Shown piece by piece: positions 1 to 12,025 of a stretch of 64,000 nucleotides of DNA; position 1 is the stretch's first letter, and each line of letters starts with the position of its first letter. This DNA comes from Climacium dendroides (Eukaryota > Streptophyta > Bryopsida > Hypnales > Climaciaceae). A model generated the notes under the pieces. That model was not told the origin of the DNA, made no database searches, and worked only from the letters and a program-made list of their open reading frames with translations. Where the stretch lies: NCBI GenBank assembly GCA_950106755.1, contig OX467090.1, positions 9,362,001 to 9,426,000 of the forward strand, in the 5' to 3' direction. Both the position numbers and the translations under genes were made by a program.

Positions 1-509
1 AAATGACTACGTTTCTTTCTATCTTTTACTACTGATTCATACAATTGACGGCTATTTCAAATACTAGCTACTTTAAATATAGATCTTGACATGTGCAGTC
101 TTTAATGAAGTGTTTTATCTGTTAGTTCATTTGAATATTAAAATTGTATAACTGCTAGTTACCCTTTGCCATAGATTTTGAATTCTTTTGTCAGTGCTTC
201 TTGCTTACCATTTTTATTAGAGTTGTAAGACTTCATTGTGTTATTTCTGTCTTCAAGGAAGTTTGAATTTGTAGTACATTAGCTAGCGTACTACCGTTCT
301 ATCGCACTAGCGCATTAGGTAGGTGTCATGTTTTGTTGATGTGATGGAAGATGTATGAGAGATTAAGGCATTACGTATTTGTTACTTTTTCCATGGCTTT
401 GAAAAGCTAAGTAAGGTAGTTTTGGAACGTACTGTTTGTTTGAAGTGTTTCTAAATGATAGATAGTTTGGAGGTGACGAAAAGGTGCTATAGTGATGGTT
501 GTTGTGTAG
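1..509. other. AT-rich DNA upstream of the first recognisable exon
   Basis: I see no coding segment or repeat that can be named here. If the gene beginning at about 510 belongs to an element organised like the one at 33673-48397, this stretch would be the region between the divergent gene pair, and the transposase would lie outside the window on the left. That placement is inference. Confidence 0.3.
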
Positions 510-1798
510 AGATGTACGTGTGATAGATCAAATGCTTGAAGAAATCGAGCCCACTGAGTCTGAAGTTGCAAGTAGGTTCATAAAGAAGAAGAGAAGAAGA
601 CACAAATTGTATTACACAACTCCAAAGGAAAGATCAAGAGCTAAGATGAGAGGGGCCAAAGTTGTAAGTAGAGGATTGCAAAGTCATAGTCAGACGTCTA
701 AGGCACTTGGTTTCGGTGACGAAGACGTGGCCGACATTGTTGACAATGGTTCCTTACATCTTATTAAGATTATTGAAGAACCAGAGGTTGTTGTTGGAAG
801 AGATGAGGGCAATGTAGATGGCGAAGAAGACGACGTAAGCGAGTTGGAGAGTGATGATGAAAATGAAGAAGAAGATGAGGAGCCCACGGAAGGTAGACAA
901 GATTTGGTAAGTATATTATATTATTTAAGCATCTGAAGTGAATGTTTTGAAAAGGATTTTGTAGGGTTTTATTTAAAAAGACCATTGCCAAGTACTTTTT
1001 TACTAGCTAAAAATGTGAAAGTGTAAGCAGAAGCTTGAAAGTGTAGAAAAATGGACAATGAGATTATCAGATGGTATAGTGAATGAATATGATTATTTTT
1101 GTTGGAGGTGAAATGGTCACAAAACACATTTATGTGCAGTTTGAGAAGACGATTTTAACGGTATATAGCATGCAAAAAATGGATGCTTATTGAGTGTTTT
1201 ACGGCCTAAAAACAAATACAGCATATTCGAATCTGGCTTGAAATCTTCAGATCCGGAAGATTTTCAAGCCAAATCTTGCCCTCCGTCTTTTTTGCAAACT
1301 TTGAGGATTTTTATAAAATCACTGGTGTGTCCAAAACTTCTGAAAAAAATTGAGGTCAAGGCTAAAGTTATAATCTATGTGTGATTTTGTTTTTGATTTA
1401 AAATCTTTAAAATTGCAAAAGTTATTAACAAGATTCCTTTGCCCTAAATCTACCAATTTTATACTCTTTTTTTTTTTTTTTTTTTCTTCCCCACTTTTAG
1501 TTAGCATCCAAGTTCCTTAGGGTTTAGGCATGCTGGCTGATGGCTCGTCAATGAGGCGGTGTTTTGTTCACACTTCGGGGCGGGCGACTGTTGCAGATGG
1601 AGGAGGAAGAGCTTGCGGCGAGTTTTCCAATGGGGGCGCATGGAGCGCACGAAGACGCTCAACCAGAGATTGAGGTTCGCACTTTTATCTTATACATTTT
1701 TTTGTGATTTTTTGTGATTTTTTGATCAATATGAATAGCAATTGAATAGATAGAAGTCCTTCGTTAGTTTAGGCTTTTTTTACAGGCGGTGCGATTGG

Positions 1799-2090
1799 AA
1801 GAGTCCTCGTTGACGAGGATGCCCAAAACTGCAGATGGTCTAATCTGAATTTCTGTGAATGTTTCGTTAGAGGCTACCATTTCGAGGTGTCCTCATTGAC
1901 GAGGATGCCCAAAATTGAATCTAACCTTAGTAATCTAGTCTGGATTTCTGCGAATGTTTTGTTACAGGATACCATTTCGAGGTGTCCTCGTTGACGAGGA
2001 TGTCTAAAACTGAATCTAACCTGGTCCAAATTTCTGCAAATGTTTTGTCACACTCTAGCATTTCAAGGTGTCCTCGTTGCTGAGGACACT
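1799..2090. repeat. 90-100-bp minisatellite, left part
   Basis: About four imperfect units repeat the order TCCTCGTTGACGAGGA (itself a palindrome), CCAAAAYTGAATCTAACC, TTTCTGCRAATGTTTTGT and a GCTACCATTTCGAGGTG-like segment. The array is cut at 2090 by the retrotransposon and resumes at 8088. It lies in the big intron of copy 1. Confidence 0.75.
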
Positions 2091-2790
2091 TGTAAGGTAA
2101 CTTAAGATGATGGATGGATGAATGAAATCTTCTAATCACATGTGGCAGTGTGTAAGTAGAGGATGAGAGGAATCAGACTACTCCCAGTTGAGAATGGATG
2201 CACTGGAGTCAGACCGCTCCAGATTGAGAACATGTGCACTGGAGTTAGACAGTTCCATATTTAGTGCACTGGAGTTAGACCGCTCCAGATTGAGAACATG
2301 TGCACTGGAGTTAGATAGCTCCATATTTAGTGCACTGAAGTCAGACCGCTCCAGATTGAGAACATGTGCACTGGAGTTAGACAGCTCCATATTTAGTGCA
2401 CTGGAGTCAGACCGCTTCATATTTAGTGCACTGGAGTCAGACCGCTCCAAATTGAGAACATGTGTACAAGAGTTAGACAACTCAAGATGAGGTGCACTAG
2501 AAGTAGATTACTATGCCATATTTAGATGGTAATAAAATATCTTTACTCTAGATATAGGAGTAAAAGGATAGAAAGATAGAAAGATCTATGAGTTAGATCT
2601 AAATTTGGAATAGAAAGTAAAAAGGACTTGAGATAGACTCTAGTTCCTTTAGAAAGGAAATAGTATAGAAAGGCTCGGAGGTGAGAAGGGACAACACTTT
2701 TTGAGTGATCTCTTCTCTATGGTTGGGTGGTGAGCCTTATTATATTAATTATTTAAGAGTTGGTGGCAAATCTGTGGGAGGTTTGTTACA
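2091..2790 (+). repeat. 5' LTR (700 bp)
   Basis: It begins TGTAAGG and ends TTACA. An internal tandem array (about 2199-2480) uses a compound 66-bp unit, made of a 36-bp part (GCACTGGAGTCAGACCGCTC type) and a 30-bp part (ending CCATATTTAGT). This LTR has one 66-bp unit and one 30-bp part more than the 3' LTR, which accounts for the whole 96-bp length difference. Apparent ORFs across the array on both strands are repeat artefacts. Confidence 0.95.
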
Positions 2791-2791
2791 A

Positions 2792-2805
2792 GTGGTATTA
2801 GAGCA
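2792..2805 (+). promoter_or_regulatory. Primer binding site, tRNA-Met type
   Basis: TGGTATTAGAGCAG starts one base after the 5' LTR. It matches the common plant tRNA-iMet primer site TGGTATCAGAGC with one C-to-T change. Confidence 0.85.
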
Positions 2806-2808
2806 GTT

Positions 2809-4020
2809 ATGGATCCTATTGAGGGTTTGGAGGATAGGATTGTGAGAGCAGTGAGGGTAGCATTGAGGGGGGTCCAAGGTTCTATACAATCGGGAGCTCC
2901 ACCTCTTCCTAGGGAGGCTCCTCCAGACACCCCACGCCCTCCTTCATCTTCACCATCTAAGTCAAGAGAGGTAGAGTCCAATTCAACATCTATTTTGAGG
3001 GGTTCTAGTCATAGACGAGTTGATATTTAGGAGGACTTGAAGAGGTATCCTTTCAAGCCTTGTTTTGGAGGAAGGAATTGCAAGCCCGAAGAAGTCAAAT
3101 CTTTTATTTCCATATTGGAGGACTTCTTCACTTCAAGTTACTAAGATGATGACAAGATCAAGGCCACAGTGATTTGTCTTCAAGACAAAGCTCGTGCGTG
3201 GTATGACAATTTGAAGAGCGATCGGGAGAATCGTGGTCTTCAACCTCTGTCGACTTGGAGCACCTTCAAGCAATTGTTTCTTCAAGAATTCCTTCCTAGC
3301 AATTATGGAGAAGACATGCGCCAACACTACAAGAAAACCTGTTCAAAATGACAGAAACTCATCCTAATTGACAAAAATTAGCCCCTCCTAATCTACAGAA
3401 AATTGACAGATTTTTGTCAATTCGGACAATTATCTGTCAATTCGGACAATTTTTTGTCCTAATTGACTGAAAATTGTCAAATTTTTGTAGATTAGGAGGG
3501 GCTGATTTTTGTCAATTAGGACGCGTTTCTCTTGTAGTGCAAGGACTCTATAACTTGAAACAAGGAAGTTTGTCTGTCACCCAATACAAGTCAAAGTTTG
3601 ATTTGCATATTGTCTATTTTCCTAATTGGGGTGAAAGTGATAGAGTTGAGTTCTTTGTTCGTAACTTAAAGGATTCAATCAGATTTAAAGTCAGTGCTTA
3701 TCATCCAAAGACTTTAGATGATGCTTATGGTTTGGCTATGAACTTTGAGAGAGAGGTTAATAGCAAAGTTGGAGAGGAATAAGAGTCAATTAGGAAAAAG
3801 GTCCTCAGAGTTCAATCGGTCTGCTAATCAAAACTTTAAGTCTTTGAAGTTATCTCATGGTTCTAATCCTTCTCAAGGTTCCAAATTCAACCCAAGACAG
3901 AGGGGTGCCATGTTGAGCAAAGAAGAGCAAGAGGAGCATGTGAAGAAAGGTTTATGCTTTAGGTGTCATAAGCCTGGACATTAAAGCTTCGAGTGTCCAT
4001 CCTCCAAGAAGAAGACAGCA
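2809..4020 (+). pseudogene. gag of the chromovirus (broken, split by a MITE)
   Basis: The reading frame starts at an ATG just after the primer site. It encodes a proline-rich N-terminus, a retrotransposon-gag core (ARAWYDNL, WSTFKQLFLQEFLP, then LKQGSLSVTQY beyond the MITE) and a zinc knuckle of form CX2CX4HX4C at about 3955-3995. Lesions: TAG at 3028, TAA at 3142, the 215-bp MITE at 3325-3539, a frame change near 3745-3782 and TAA at 3982 inside the knuckle. The frame before the MITE resumes correctly after it once the insert and one target copy are discounted, so gag was open when the MITE landed. Confidence 0.9.
3325..3539. mobile_element. CACTA-type MITE (215 bp) inside gag
   Basis: Termini CACTACAAGAAAA and the inverse of TCTCTTGTAGTG bound a near-palindromic sequence whose arms share segments such as CCTAATTGACAAAAATTAGC. 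The 3-bp target duplication CAA flanks it at 3322-3324 and 3540-3542, as expected for CACTA (En/Spm) elements. It has no coding capacity. Confidence 0.9.
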
Positions 4021-4470
4021 GCACTAGAGGTGGAGCAAGATGATGATGATGTATCTGATGGAGAGCCAAGCAAGGATGCAGTCCCAACTATCTCAACTGC
4101 TATTATGAACATGGAAGTGGAGAAAGATCCAACGGTGCTCCAGATCAAAGGCTTTCTGAACTCTTCTTTCTCTTCCATGATTCTTATTGATTCTGGTAGC
4201 ACTCATAATATGATGTCAACTGCATTTGCTTACAAGCTAGGACTTCCTTTAATTCCTATCAAACCTTGCTCAGTTTGGTTACCAAACAACCAAACAAGTT
4301 CTATCACTCATCGTATGTTGAAGGTTCCTGTGAATATTCAAGGTGTAGATACTGAGGTAGACTTTGAAGTTTGGAATGGAGCATGATATGAGGTGATATT
4401 GGGGATGGCGTGGCTAAAGCAAGTAGATGCATGGATTGCATGCAAGGAGGGAGCAGTCCATAGAAAGCTT
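4021..4470 (+). pseudogene. Aspartic protease region of the chromovirus
   Basis: Following an acidic linker, the motif LIDSGSTHN at about 4183-4209 is the retropepsin active site (D-S-G). ILGMAWL at about 4396-4416 is the usual hydrophobic flap-side motif. A TGA at 4384-4386 interrupts the frame between them. The frame is the same as that of the downstream reverse transcriptase. Confidence 0.85.
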
Positions 4471-6330
4471 CACAACGGTAAACCTTTTTCTATAAGAGGT
4501 AAAAGATCTTCACCAAGTGTCCCTATGCTTTCTCATTTACAAATGAAACGGTGTATTAGGAAAAATCATGAAGTATTTCTAATACATGTGAGTGAAGTTG
4601 AGGGTGAAAGTAAGGGCAACAAAGGAGTGAATGAATTCTTGGATGACTTTAGAGATGTATTTCCTGAAGAATTAAAAGAATTGCCACCTAGGAGAGATGT
4701 TGATCATGCTATAGATTTAATTGTCGATGCTGCTCCTGTGGCTAGGGCACCCTATCGCCATTCTTTAGCTCAAAATGTTGAGTTGGAGAATCAATTAAAA
4801 GATTTATTGAACAAAGGTTACATTAGACCTAGCAAATCACCTTGGGGTGCCCTGGTCCTCTTTGTTAAGAAGAAAGATGGATCATTAAGATTATGTGTAG
4901 ATTATCGGGGTCTAAATAAACTCATTGTCAAGAATAGGTTTCCTTTGCCCCATGCTGATGATATTTTTGATCACCTACACGGATCAAAAATATTTTCCAA
5001 AATAGATTTGAAGAGTGGTTATCATCAAATTCGAATTAAAGAATCTGACATTGCGAAAATAGGTTTTAGATCACGTTTAGGTCATTATGAGTACATTGTA
5101 ATGCCTTTTGGGCTTACAAATGGTCCTGCTACATTTATGACTTTGATGAATTCATTATTTCGTAATCATTTAGGTAAATTTGTGCTAGTATTCATGGATG
5201 ATATTCTTATATATTCTAAGAATGTAGAAGAACATAAGAAACATCTTAAACAAGTTTTTGAAATTCTGAGAGCAAATAAATTATATGCTAAGTTAAGTAA
5301 GTGTGCTTTCTTTACATCTCGTATTGAATTTCTTGGTCACATCATTTCGGATGAGGGAATCTTAGTAGATCCTAAGAAGGTCAAAGTAGTTGCTGAGTGG
5401 CCAATACCAAAAGATAAGAGTGAGGTGAGAAGTTTCCTAGGTCTTGCAAGCTATTATAGAAGATTTGTCAAAGGATTTTCAAAAAAAGCTGTTCCTATGA
5501 CCAATTTGTTGAAAGGCAAGGGTAATGTGATAGATTGGACTACTGAGTGTGACTTGAGTTTCCAGACATTGAAGTCAGTGTTAACCCAAACTCCCGTTTT
5601 GACCATTATGGATCCCTTGAAAGGAAACATAATCTTGTGTACCGACGCTAGTGATTTAGCTATTGGTGCAGTTTTGATGCAAGATAAAAAGATAGTTGCA
5701 TATGAATCTCGTAAATTGAATTCTGCTGAGTTAAATTATCCAGTACATGAGAAGGAACTACTTGCAGTCATTCATTCTTTGAAGGTTTGGAGACATTATT
5801 TACTAGGAGTAAGGTTTAAGATAGAAGCAAATCATCAGTCTTTGAAATATTTATCAACTCAATCGAATTTGAGTAGAAGACAATGTAGGTGGATGGAATT
5901 GTTACAAGAGTTTGATTTTGACATAGAATATGTTAAAGGTAAGGAAAATGTGGTTGCTGATGCTCTTTCTAGAAGACCGCTAGCAAATGCTATTTCATGC
6001 ATCAGAAATTCTTTGATGGATGAGATCAAAATGCATTATCCTAATGATGATTCCTTTAGAATTCCATTTGAGAGTCTATCTAAGGAAGCTAGAACTGTGA
6101 ACGAAATCGATAAGTTTAAGTCTTTTGAATTGAAAGATGAAGTTCTATATTATAATGGTAGAGTTTGTATTCCCAAAATTGGAGAATATAGACTCAACAT
6201 TATGAATAATCTTCATGATATCCCAATAGCAGGCCATCCAGGTTTCCAAAAGACCTATATGGCAGTCAAGCGTCATTATTATTGGCCAGGAATGAAAAAA
6301 GATGTCAAAGACTATGTTGAAAGTGCTTGA
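4393..6330 (+). pseudogene. Reverse transcriptase / RNase H / integrase N-terminus of the chromovirus
   Basis: One open stretch of 645 codons. Reverse transcriptase motifs run in order: [34 protein letters not shown] and the catalytic [10 protein letters not shown] near 5190-5220. RNase H follows with [20 protein letters not shown] and the family's ADALSRRP tail. The integrase zinc-binding N-terminus ([20 protein letters not shown]) starts near 6232. The frame ends at a TGA within the CxxC half of that zinc finger, where a one-base loss near 6323 moves the rest into the next frame. Confidence 0.95.
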
Positions 6331-7469
6331 AATGTCAAGTTTCTAAGTCTGAACAAGTGAAGAGTCCTGGATTGTTGCAACCTCTTAGTGTCCCTAATTT
6401 AAAATTTGAATCAGTCAGTATGGATTTTATTGTTGGATTGCCTAAGACTCAAAGTAACTTTGATAGTATCATGGTGGTTGTAGATAGACTAACCAAAATA
6501 GCTCATTTTATTCCTTCAGTTACTATTGTAACTGCTTATGGAGTAGCTGAGTTATTTATGAGAGAGATCTTCAAACACCATGGAATTCCGCGTGAGATTA
6601 TAAGTGATAGAGATCGTAAGTTTGTGAGTGAATTTTGGACTACACTTTTCAAATTGTGTAGGACCAAAATTAAGTTGAGTACTGCATATCATCTTGAGAG
6701 TGATGGACAGACTGAAAGAACTAATAGGACTCTTGAGGATATGTTGAGAATGTATGTTGGTAAGAAACAACACTCGTGGGATAAGTGGTTGCATATGATT
6801 GAGTTTGCTTACAATGATCACATTCATAGTAGTATTGGGGTAAGTCCATTCTATGTTTTGTATGGTCAAGAATGTAGAACTCCCATTACACTCTCTACTC
6901 CTACTACTAGATTTGAAAGCATTAATGACATGATTAAAGAAATGAATGAAATTAGAGAGTTGGCAAAGTTGGCTATGAAAAGTGCTCAGGATAGAGCTAA
7001 ACATTATGTTGATAAAAAAAGACTTTTTCGTGAATTTGAAGTGGGTGATAAAGTATTTTTAAAGGTAGCTCCAAAGAGATCTGGACTTAAGCTTGGTAAG
7101 TCAAGGAAGTTATCACCTCGGTTTTGTGGGCCTTTTGAGATTGTGAAGAGAATAGGACAAGTTGCTTATAAACTGAGGTTACCTGAAGATTGGCAGATAT
7201 ATGATGTATTTCATATAAGTTTGTTGAGAAAGTATGTATCGGATCCTAGTCATATTCTGCTTGATCTTCCAAAAGATGCTCCTGAGGGAGAACTACTTGC
7301 TCAACCTGAGAAGATTTTGAAGATGGAGAATCAACAGCTAAGGAATAAGACATTCCGTAGATTCTATGTGAAGTGGAAGGATTATCTGGAAGAAGAAGCT
7401 TCTTGGGAAAGGAAAGTTGATTTCAGGAGGGATTATCCTGACTTTGTCATTGAGGACAATGACTTTTAA
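6324..7469 (+). pseudogene. Integrase core and chromodomain of the chromovirus
   Basis: It begins with CLKC, the second half of the HHCC finger. The DDE core follows: SMDFIVGLP (first Asp), ISDRDRKFVSEFW (second Asp) and DGQTERTNRTLE (Glu). A GPFEI-type linker, DVFHISLLRKY and a C-terminal chromodomain (RRFYVKWKDYLEEEASWE) complete it. The chromodomain places the element among the chromoviruses, which often target heterochromatin. The frame is open to TAA just before the purine tract. It is out of frame with the upstream part, so it is not expressed as one polyprotein. Confidence 0.93.
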
Positions 7470-7483
7470 TGGAAGGGGGAGAT

Positions 7484-8087
7484 TGTAAGGTAACTTAAGA
7501 TGATGGATGGATGAATGAAATCTTCTAATCACATGTGGCAGTGTGTAAGTAGAGGATGAGAGGAGTCAGACAACTCCTAGTTGAGGATGGATGCACTGGA
7601 GTCAGACCGCTCTAGATTGAGAACATGTGCACTGGAGTTAGATAGCTCCATATTTAGTGCACTGGAGTCAGACCGCTCCAGATTGAGAACATGTGCACTG
7701 GAGTTAGATAGCTCCATATTTAGTGCACTGGAGTCAGACCGCTCCAAATTGAGAACATGTGTACAAGAGTTAGACAACTCAAGATGAGGTGCACTAGAAG
7801 TAGATTACTATGCCATATTTAGACGGTAATAAAATATCTTTACTCTAGATAAAGGAGTAAAAGGATAGAAGGATAGAAAGATCTATGAATTAGATCTAAA
7901 TTTGGAATAGAAAGTAAAAAGGACTTGAGATAGACTTTAGTTCCTTTGGAAAGGAAATAGTATAGAAAGGCTCGGGGGTGAGAAGGGGCGACACCTTTTG
8001 AGTGATCTCTTCTCTATGGTTGGGTGGTGAGCCTTATTATATTAATTATTTAAGAGTTGGTGGCAAACCTGTGGGAGGTTTGTTACA
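7484..8087 (+). repeat. 3' LTR (604 bp)
   Basis: It is colinear with the 5' LTR from TGTAAGG to GTTACA and carries two fewer repeat segments. It is preceded by the purine tract GGAAGGGGGAGAT at 7471-7483, the expected plus-strand primer site. Confidence 0.95.
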
Positions 8088-8575
8088 ACACTCAAAACTA
8101 AACCTAACCAGCCTACACACTGATTTATGCAAATATTTAGTTAGAAGCTACCATTTCAGGTTTTGTACATGAAGGAGGACATCCAAAATTGAATGTAACG
8201 TAGGCATTGATTTTTGCAAATGTTTAGTCACTGGCTACTATTTCGGAGTGTCCTCGTTCACGAGGACACTCAAAATTGAATCTAACCTAGACACAAATTT
8301 CTACGATGTTTAGTCATTAGCTACTATTTCGGGGTGTCCTTGTTAACGAGGACATTCAAAACTGAATGTAACCTACTCTAAATTTCTGCGATGTTTTGTC
8401 ACTACCTACTATTTTGGGGTGACCTTGTTCATGAGGGCACTGAAAATTGAACCTATTGTACCCTGAAATTTTACAAATGCTTATTCACACACTACCATTT
8501 TAGAGACACCTAAAACTGAACCTATTCTACTCTGAAATTCTAAGAATGCTAGGTCACTTGCTACCATTTCGGAAG
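8088..8575. repeat. 90-100-bp minisatellite, right part
   Basis: This continues the array at 1799-2090, with about five more diverged units sharing CTACTATTTCGGGGTGTCC, CGAGGACA and CAAAATTGAAT segments. The five bases at the junction (ACACT) are the target duplication of the retrotransposon, so both halves were one array before insertion. Confidence 0.7.
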
Positions 8576-9238
8576 GTCTTTGTTCAGTTCAAACATACAC
8601 ATCATACATTTTTTAGAAATCTTACCTAGTTAAAAATTCAATTTTGACTTTCCAATTTCAGATTACTTTGAACAATGACTTCATTATCAAAACAATTGAA
8701 GACTTCACTTACAAAGGAAGTGTTCTCTTTTTGTTTGAATCTTCTACAAGATGGACCTTTAGTGAATCCTCATTGACGAAGAATCCTTGTCTCTATTGTT
8801 ATGTCACTGATTTCATATTTCTGATGTATACTAGGATTGTGTAGGCAAGAATCAAGTGTAAGGCAATTTTTTTGTTTTAACTTTCTTTACAAATGAAATA
8901 ACGCTTACATCAAGTTTAATGTTTTGAAAAAATCAGATGAATGAGGAAGAAGAAACCGAAATTACATATGTAGAGGAGGAAAGAGACAACGAAGACGATG
9001 GCATGACGGTTACCACACGAAGAACACAAAGAACTGTAGCACCTCCTATTGTGCTCAGGGAAGACTTGCTACTACAAGTGGTCCAGGTATTAGTCATTTC
9101 TATATATTATGAAATTCTTATTTTTCTTATTATTTTGTGTATATACAATTACTGAAGTCAAAACCTCTTAATACATCAATTTCTTTACAGTTCTATTCTA
9201 AAATTCTCTAATGCAATTTCATTTGTCATTTTTTGAAG

Positions 9239-9830
9239 GTTGCATCTATTAATCTTGAAGATGATGATGAACCAAGGTGTGAATGCCCACCTACTGTTAC
9301 TAGCGTGTTTAAGAGTGAGCAACTCCACCACAAACAACTCAAGGTGGATACTACGGGACTAATCAACACTTATGCATTCAACCATCTACAAAGTCTCGTC
9401 TTGAGGTCCCTTTATGTCGAATGATTGTTATGGATGAGGTTCGACCACTTGGTGAAATGGGTGTTCAAAGATTGGAGAGTGAGTTCACGAATGGCTATCG
9501 AGATGGTGACAGAGTTTTATACATTTCACCATACAACAATTTTGAGAAAACTATGGATGTGACTAAAGAGCAGATTGCAAAGTGGGATCCTCATTGGCAA
9601 CGTGTCAATGAGGAATTCGAAAATGAATTGAGGGCAGATGATGATTTAGCAAATTTGAGAGGTAAGATGTTTTATATTTGGAATGGAAATCATCGGGTTT
9701 CAGCTTGAATGCGACACATTAACAATTGTCACCCTGGAGAATATGACTGGCACAAACAAGTCCATTCCATTATACTAGATCCAAGAGGTCAAGTGGCAAA
9801 TTTGCTCAACGCAATGAGCGACATCAATTG
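9239..9830 (+). pseudogene. ParB/sulfiredoxin-like domain exon of copy 1
   Basis: The exon reads a conserved VPLCRMIVM-type strand near 9403-9432, then GYRDG, KWDP and WNGNHRVSA at about 9679-9705. Gly-Asn-His-Arg followed by a small residue and an aromatic position is the signature of ParB/sulfiredoxin-fold domains (GxHR or GERR in the families). Copy 2 aligns throughout, with an in-frame Trp where this copy has TGA at 9706. A one-base shift near 9378 separates the upstream part (LINTYAF) from the downstream part (PSTKSRLE). Restoring register there would give a gap-free alignment to copy 2, so the shift is a lesion and not an intron. Confidence 0.7.
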
Positions 9831-12025
9831 GTATGTAAATTTATCATTTCATTCACATGTATTTACATACAATTAGAATTTGAATTCATTGCCAATCACT
9901 TTCATTTCACCTTCACTTAAAATTTATTGTACAAGTCTACTGAGCACGACCATGTTAAGAGCACAATTCCAGCTCGATTGCGCCGAATTAGAAACTTTGG
10001 AATTTTACCCTTGTCCGATTTCAAAGATCTGATCTCTCCCGAAGAATATCTTTATTGTGAGAAGGTGAAGGCGATGAGGCCAAGTTGGTTTTCCTTGACC
10101 GTCAATGTCTTCATCTCTTTCTTGTATAAGGTAATACCTCTTTTTTCAATTTGCTTATGTTCATACATGTATACATGATTTTTGTAATTTGTTTGACATT
10201 TTTTTATTTGTAGCGGGAGATTGCAGTGGCCGCTAATGAAGTAGCTCAAGAGTATACACTGTGAACTCTATTACAAGAGAGGAGTGCTCCAGACATTTGG
10301 GAAGCCATGAAATTGGCTTCAGACAAGTTTATCAAGGCCATTCATGCCAAAGACTTTGATAAATATTTAGTTGTGGCACATCCAAAGAATGGAAATGACT
10401 TTCTCTAAGAGGTATAAACTCATTTCTACGCTACTTGAACTTGCAATTTTTGAATTTGTCATCATATTGCTTTGTTTCAATCTAATATAAATGTTGTTGT
10501 GTGTTTAGATTGACCGACACTTCAGTGAGAACCTAGTTCCTGAAATGACAATTGAAAAGCATCAAAAAATTGCCACCACCAATGTTGAAGCAAAACACAA
10601 GGCACGGTGGTTAAGGTGGTGGAATGCATCATTGACTGTACGACAATCTTACTGCTTTCCAGGGTCCAAAGACAAGGACCTCTTCTAGAATTCTTGGATC
10701 AACAAAGCATCTTTTTGGGCTGAGGTATTCAACTATGATTACAAAATATTTTTGGACTTATAATTTTCATGGTTTGATTTTTTTTTTAATTTTTCATTTC
10801 ATTTTAACAGATGGAGGAGGCAGTTGTAAAGATGATTACAAACATTTGCAAAGACGAGAATATTGTTGTTGATTGGACCATTCAAGGTATTCAAAAGCTC
10901 TCTGATTATGTCGAGAGTTGGCGCATTCTTCTTTGGGACAAAGCATTCATTCCATTCTTTGGAAACAAAGATGAGAAACTTATACAAAGAAGACTATATT
11001 TAAAGAGTTTTCTGGAACTGAGAGTGTGGTGAGACGTGTTGTATACAGGTACTATCATACATTTGCATTATTGCTTTGATTTCTTATTATTTAGTTTTTG
11101 GTACCTAAAAATAATATCATCTTTTTGTTATTGTTTTTTTTACAAGTTCATAAAAATGCTTTTTTTTATATTGTTTATATTTCATAAACCATTTGTTGAT
11201 CATAATATCTTTTTCTTCAACTTCAGGTACTTCATACGGATTCTACTTCCCAAGAATGCAGTTTCAGAGGAAGCTCTACCACCTTTTTTCCTTTCTTGGT
11301 TGCAAAAAGACTCTGATCTTTGCATGTTTACGTTTGAGCAATTGAAGAAATTCAAAGCTCCACACTTGGAAGCTGGAGGCTAGTACCTTGATTGTCATCG
11401 AAATTACACCCCTGACTTAGAGATTGCTGAGAGGACGACTCTTGATGGTGGGATACCTCCTCTTGTAGAACTTGACGAAGCACAAGAAAGGAATCCCAAA
11501 GAAACTCAAGTACAAATAAAGGCACCAAAAAAAACGCGGCTTACAAAGAAGGAGAAGGAAGAGATAGAGAGGGTGGAAAAAGAAAAGGCACAAAAAGAAG
11601 AAGCTGAGAGAGGAAAGTCTCCAGAAAATGAGGTTGTAGTTGTGCCCTTAGAGAGTCATGAGACTACACCGATGTCAGACCCCGGTCATGATGAGAGTGT
11701 TGCACCCATTGCTCCAGGCTCCTCGTTATCAAATGTTGTTCATGCCACTGGAAACCGGATTCAAAAGAAGAAACATTTGATGTTTCCTTCAGCGAGTTCT
11801 TCTATGATGGAGCCTAAACACTCTCTTCATGTCTTTGTAGAGTGCACCTCTCTCATCACTCTCTTGAATAGTTTACAAGAGCCCACTGGCCCTGATCCTC
11901 GATGGGTCAAGTTGCATGAAACTATAGCCAAGGTATTATATTCTAAATCCAATTTCAAAATTTTTCCTTTTATGCCATTGCTTTTGAAGTTTTTAATTCT
12001 AACTTCCGATGTATGGAATGTGTAG

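Larger units (their letters stand above)
2091..8087 (+). mobile_element. Full-length Ty3/gypsy chromovirus (LTR retrotransposon)
   Basis: The element is bounded by direct LTRs starting TGTAAGG and ending GTTACA. The 5-bp target duplication ACACT is at 2086-2090 and 8088-8092. It contains a primer site, gag, protease, reverse transcriptase, RNase H, integrase and a chromodomain in the Ty3/gypsy order, and a purine tract before the 3' LTR. The reading frames are interrupted by stops and at least two frameshifts, and gag is split by a MITE, so this copy cannot be autonomous. It sits inside the minisatellite in an intron of the copy 1 gene. Confidence 0.95.

Noticed and set aside
2178..2490. Opposing 100-codon frames in the 5' LTR, with repeated SALELDRS-like peptides; CRISPR-like spacing
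   Set aside because: They are translations of the LTR tandem array on both strands. The units are direct compound repeats without unique spacers, so this is neither a gene nor a CRISPR array.
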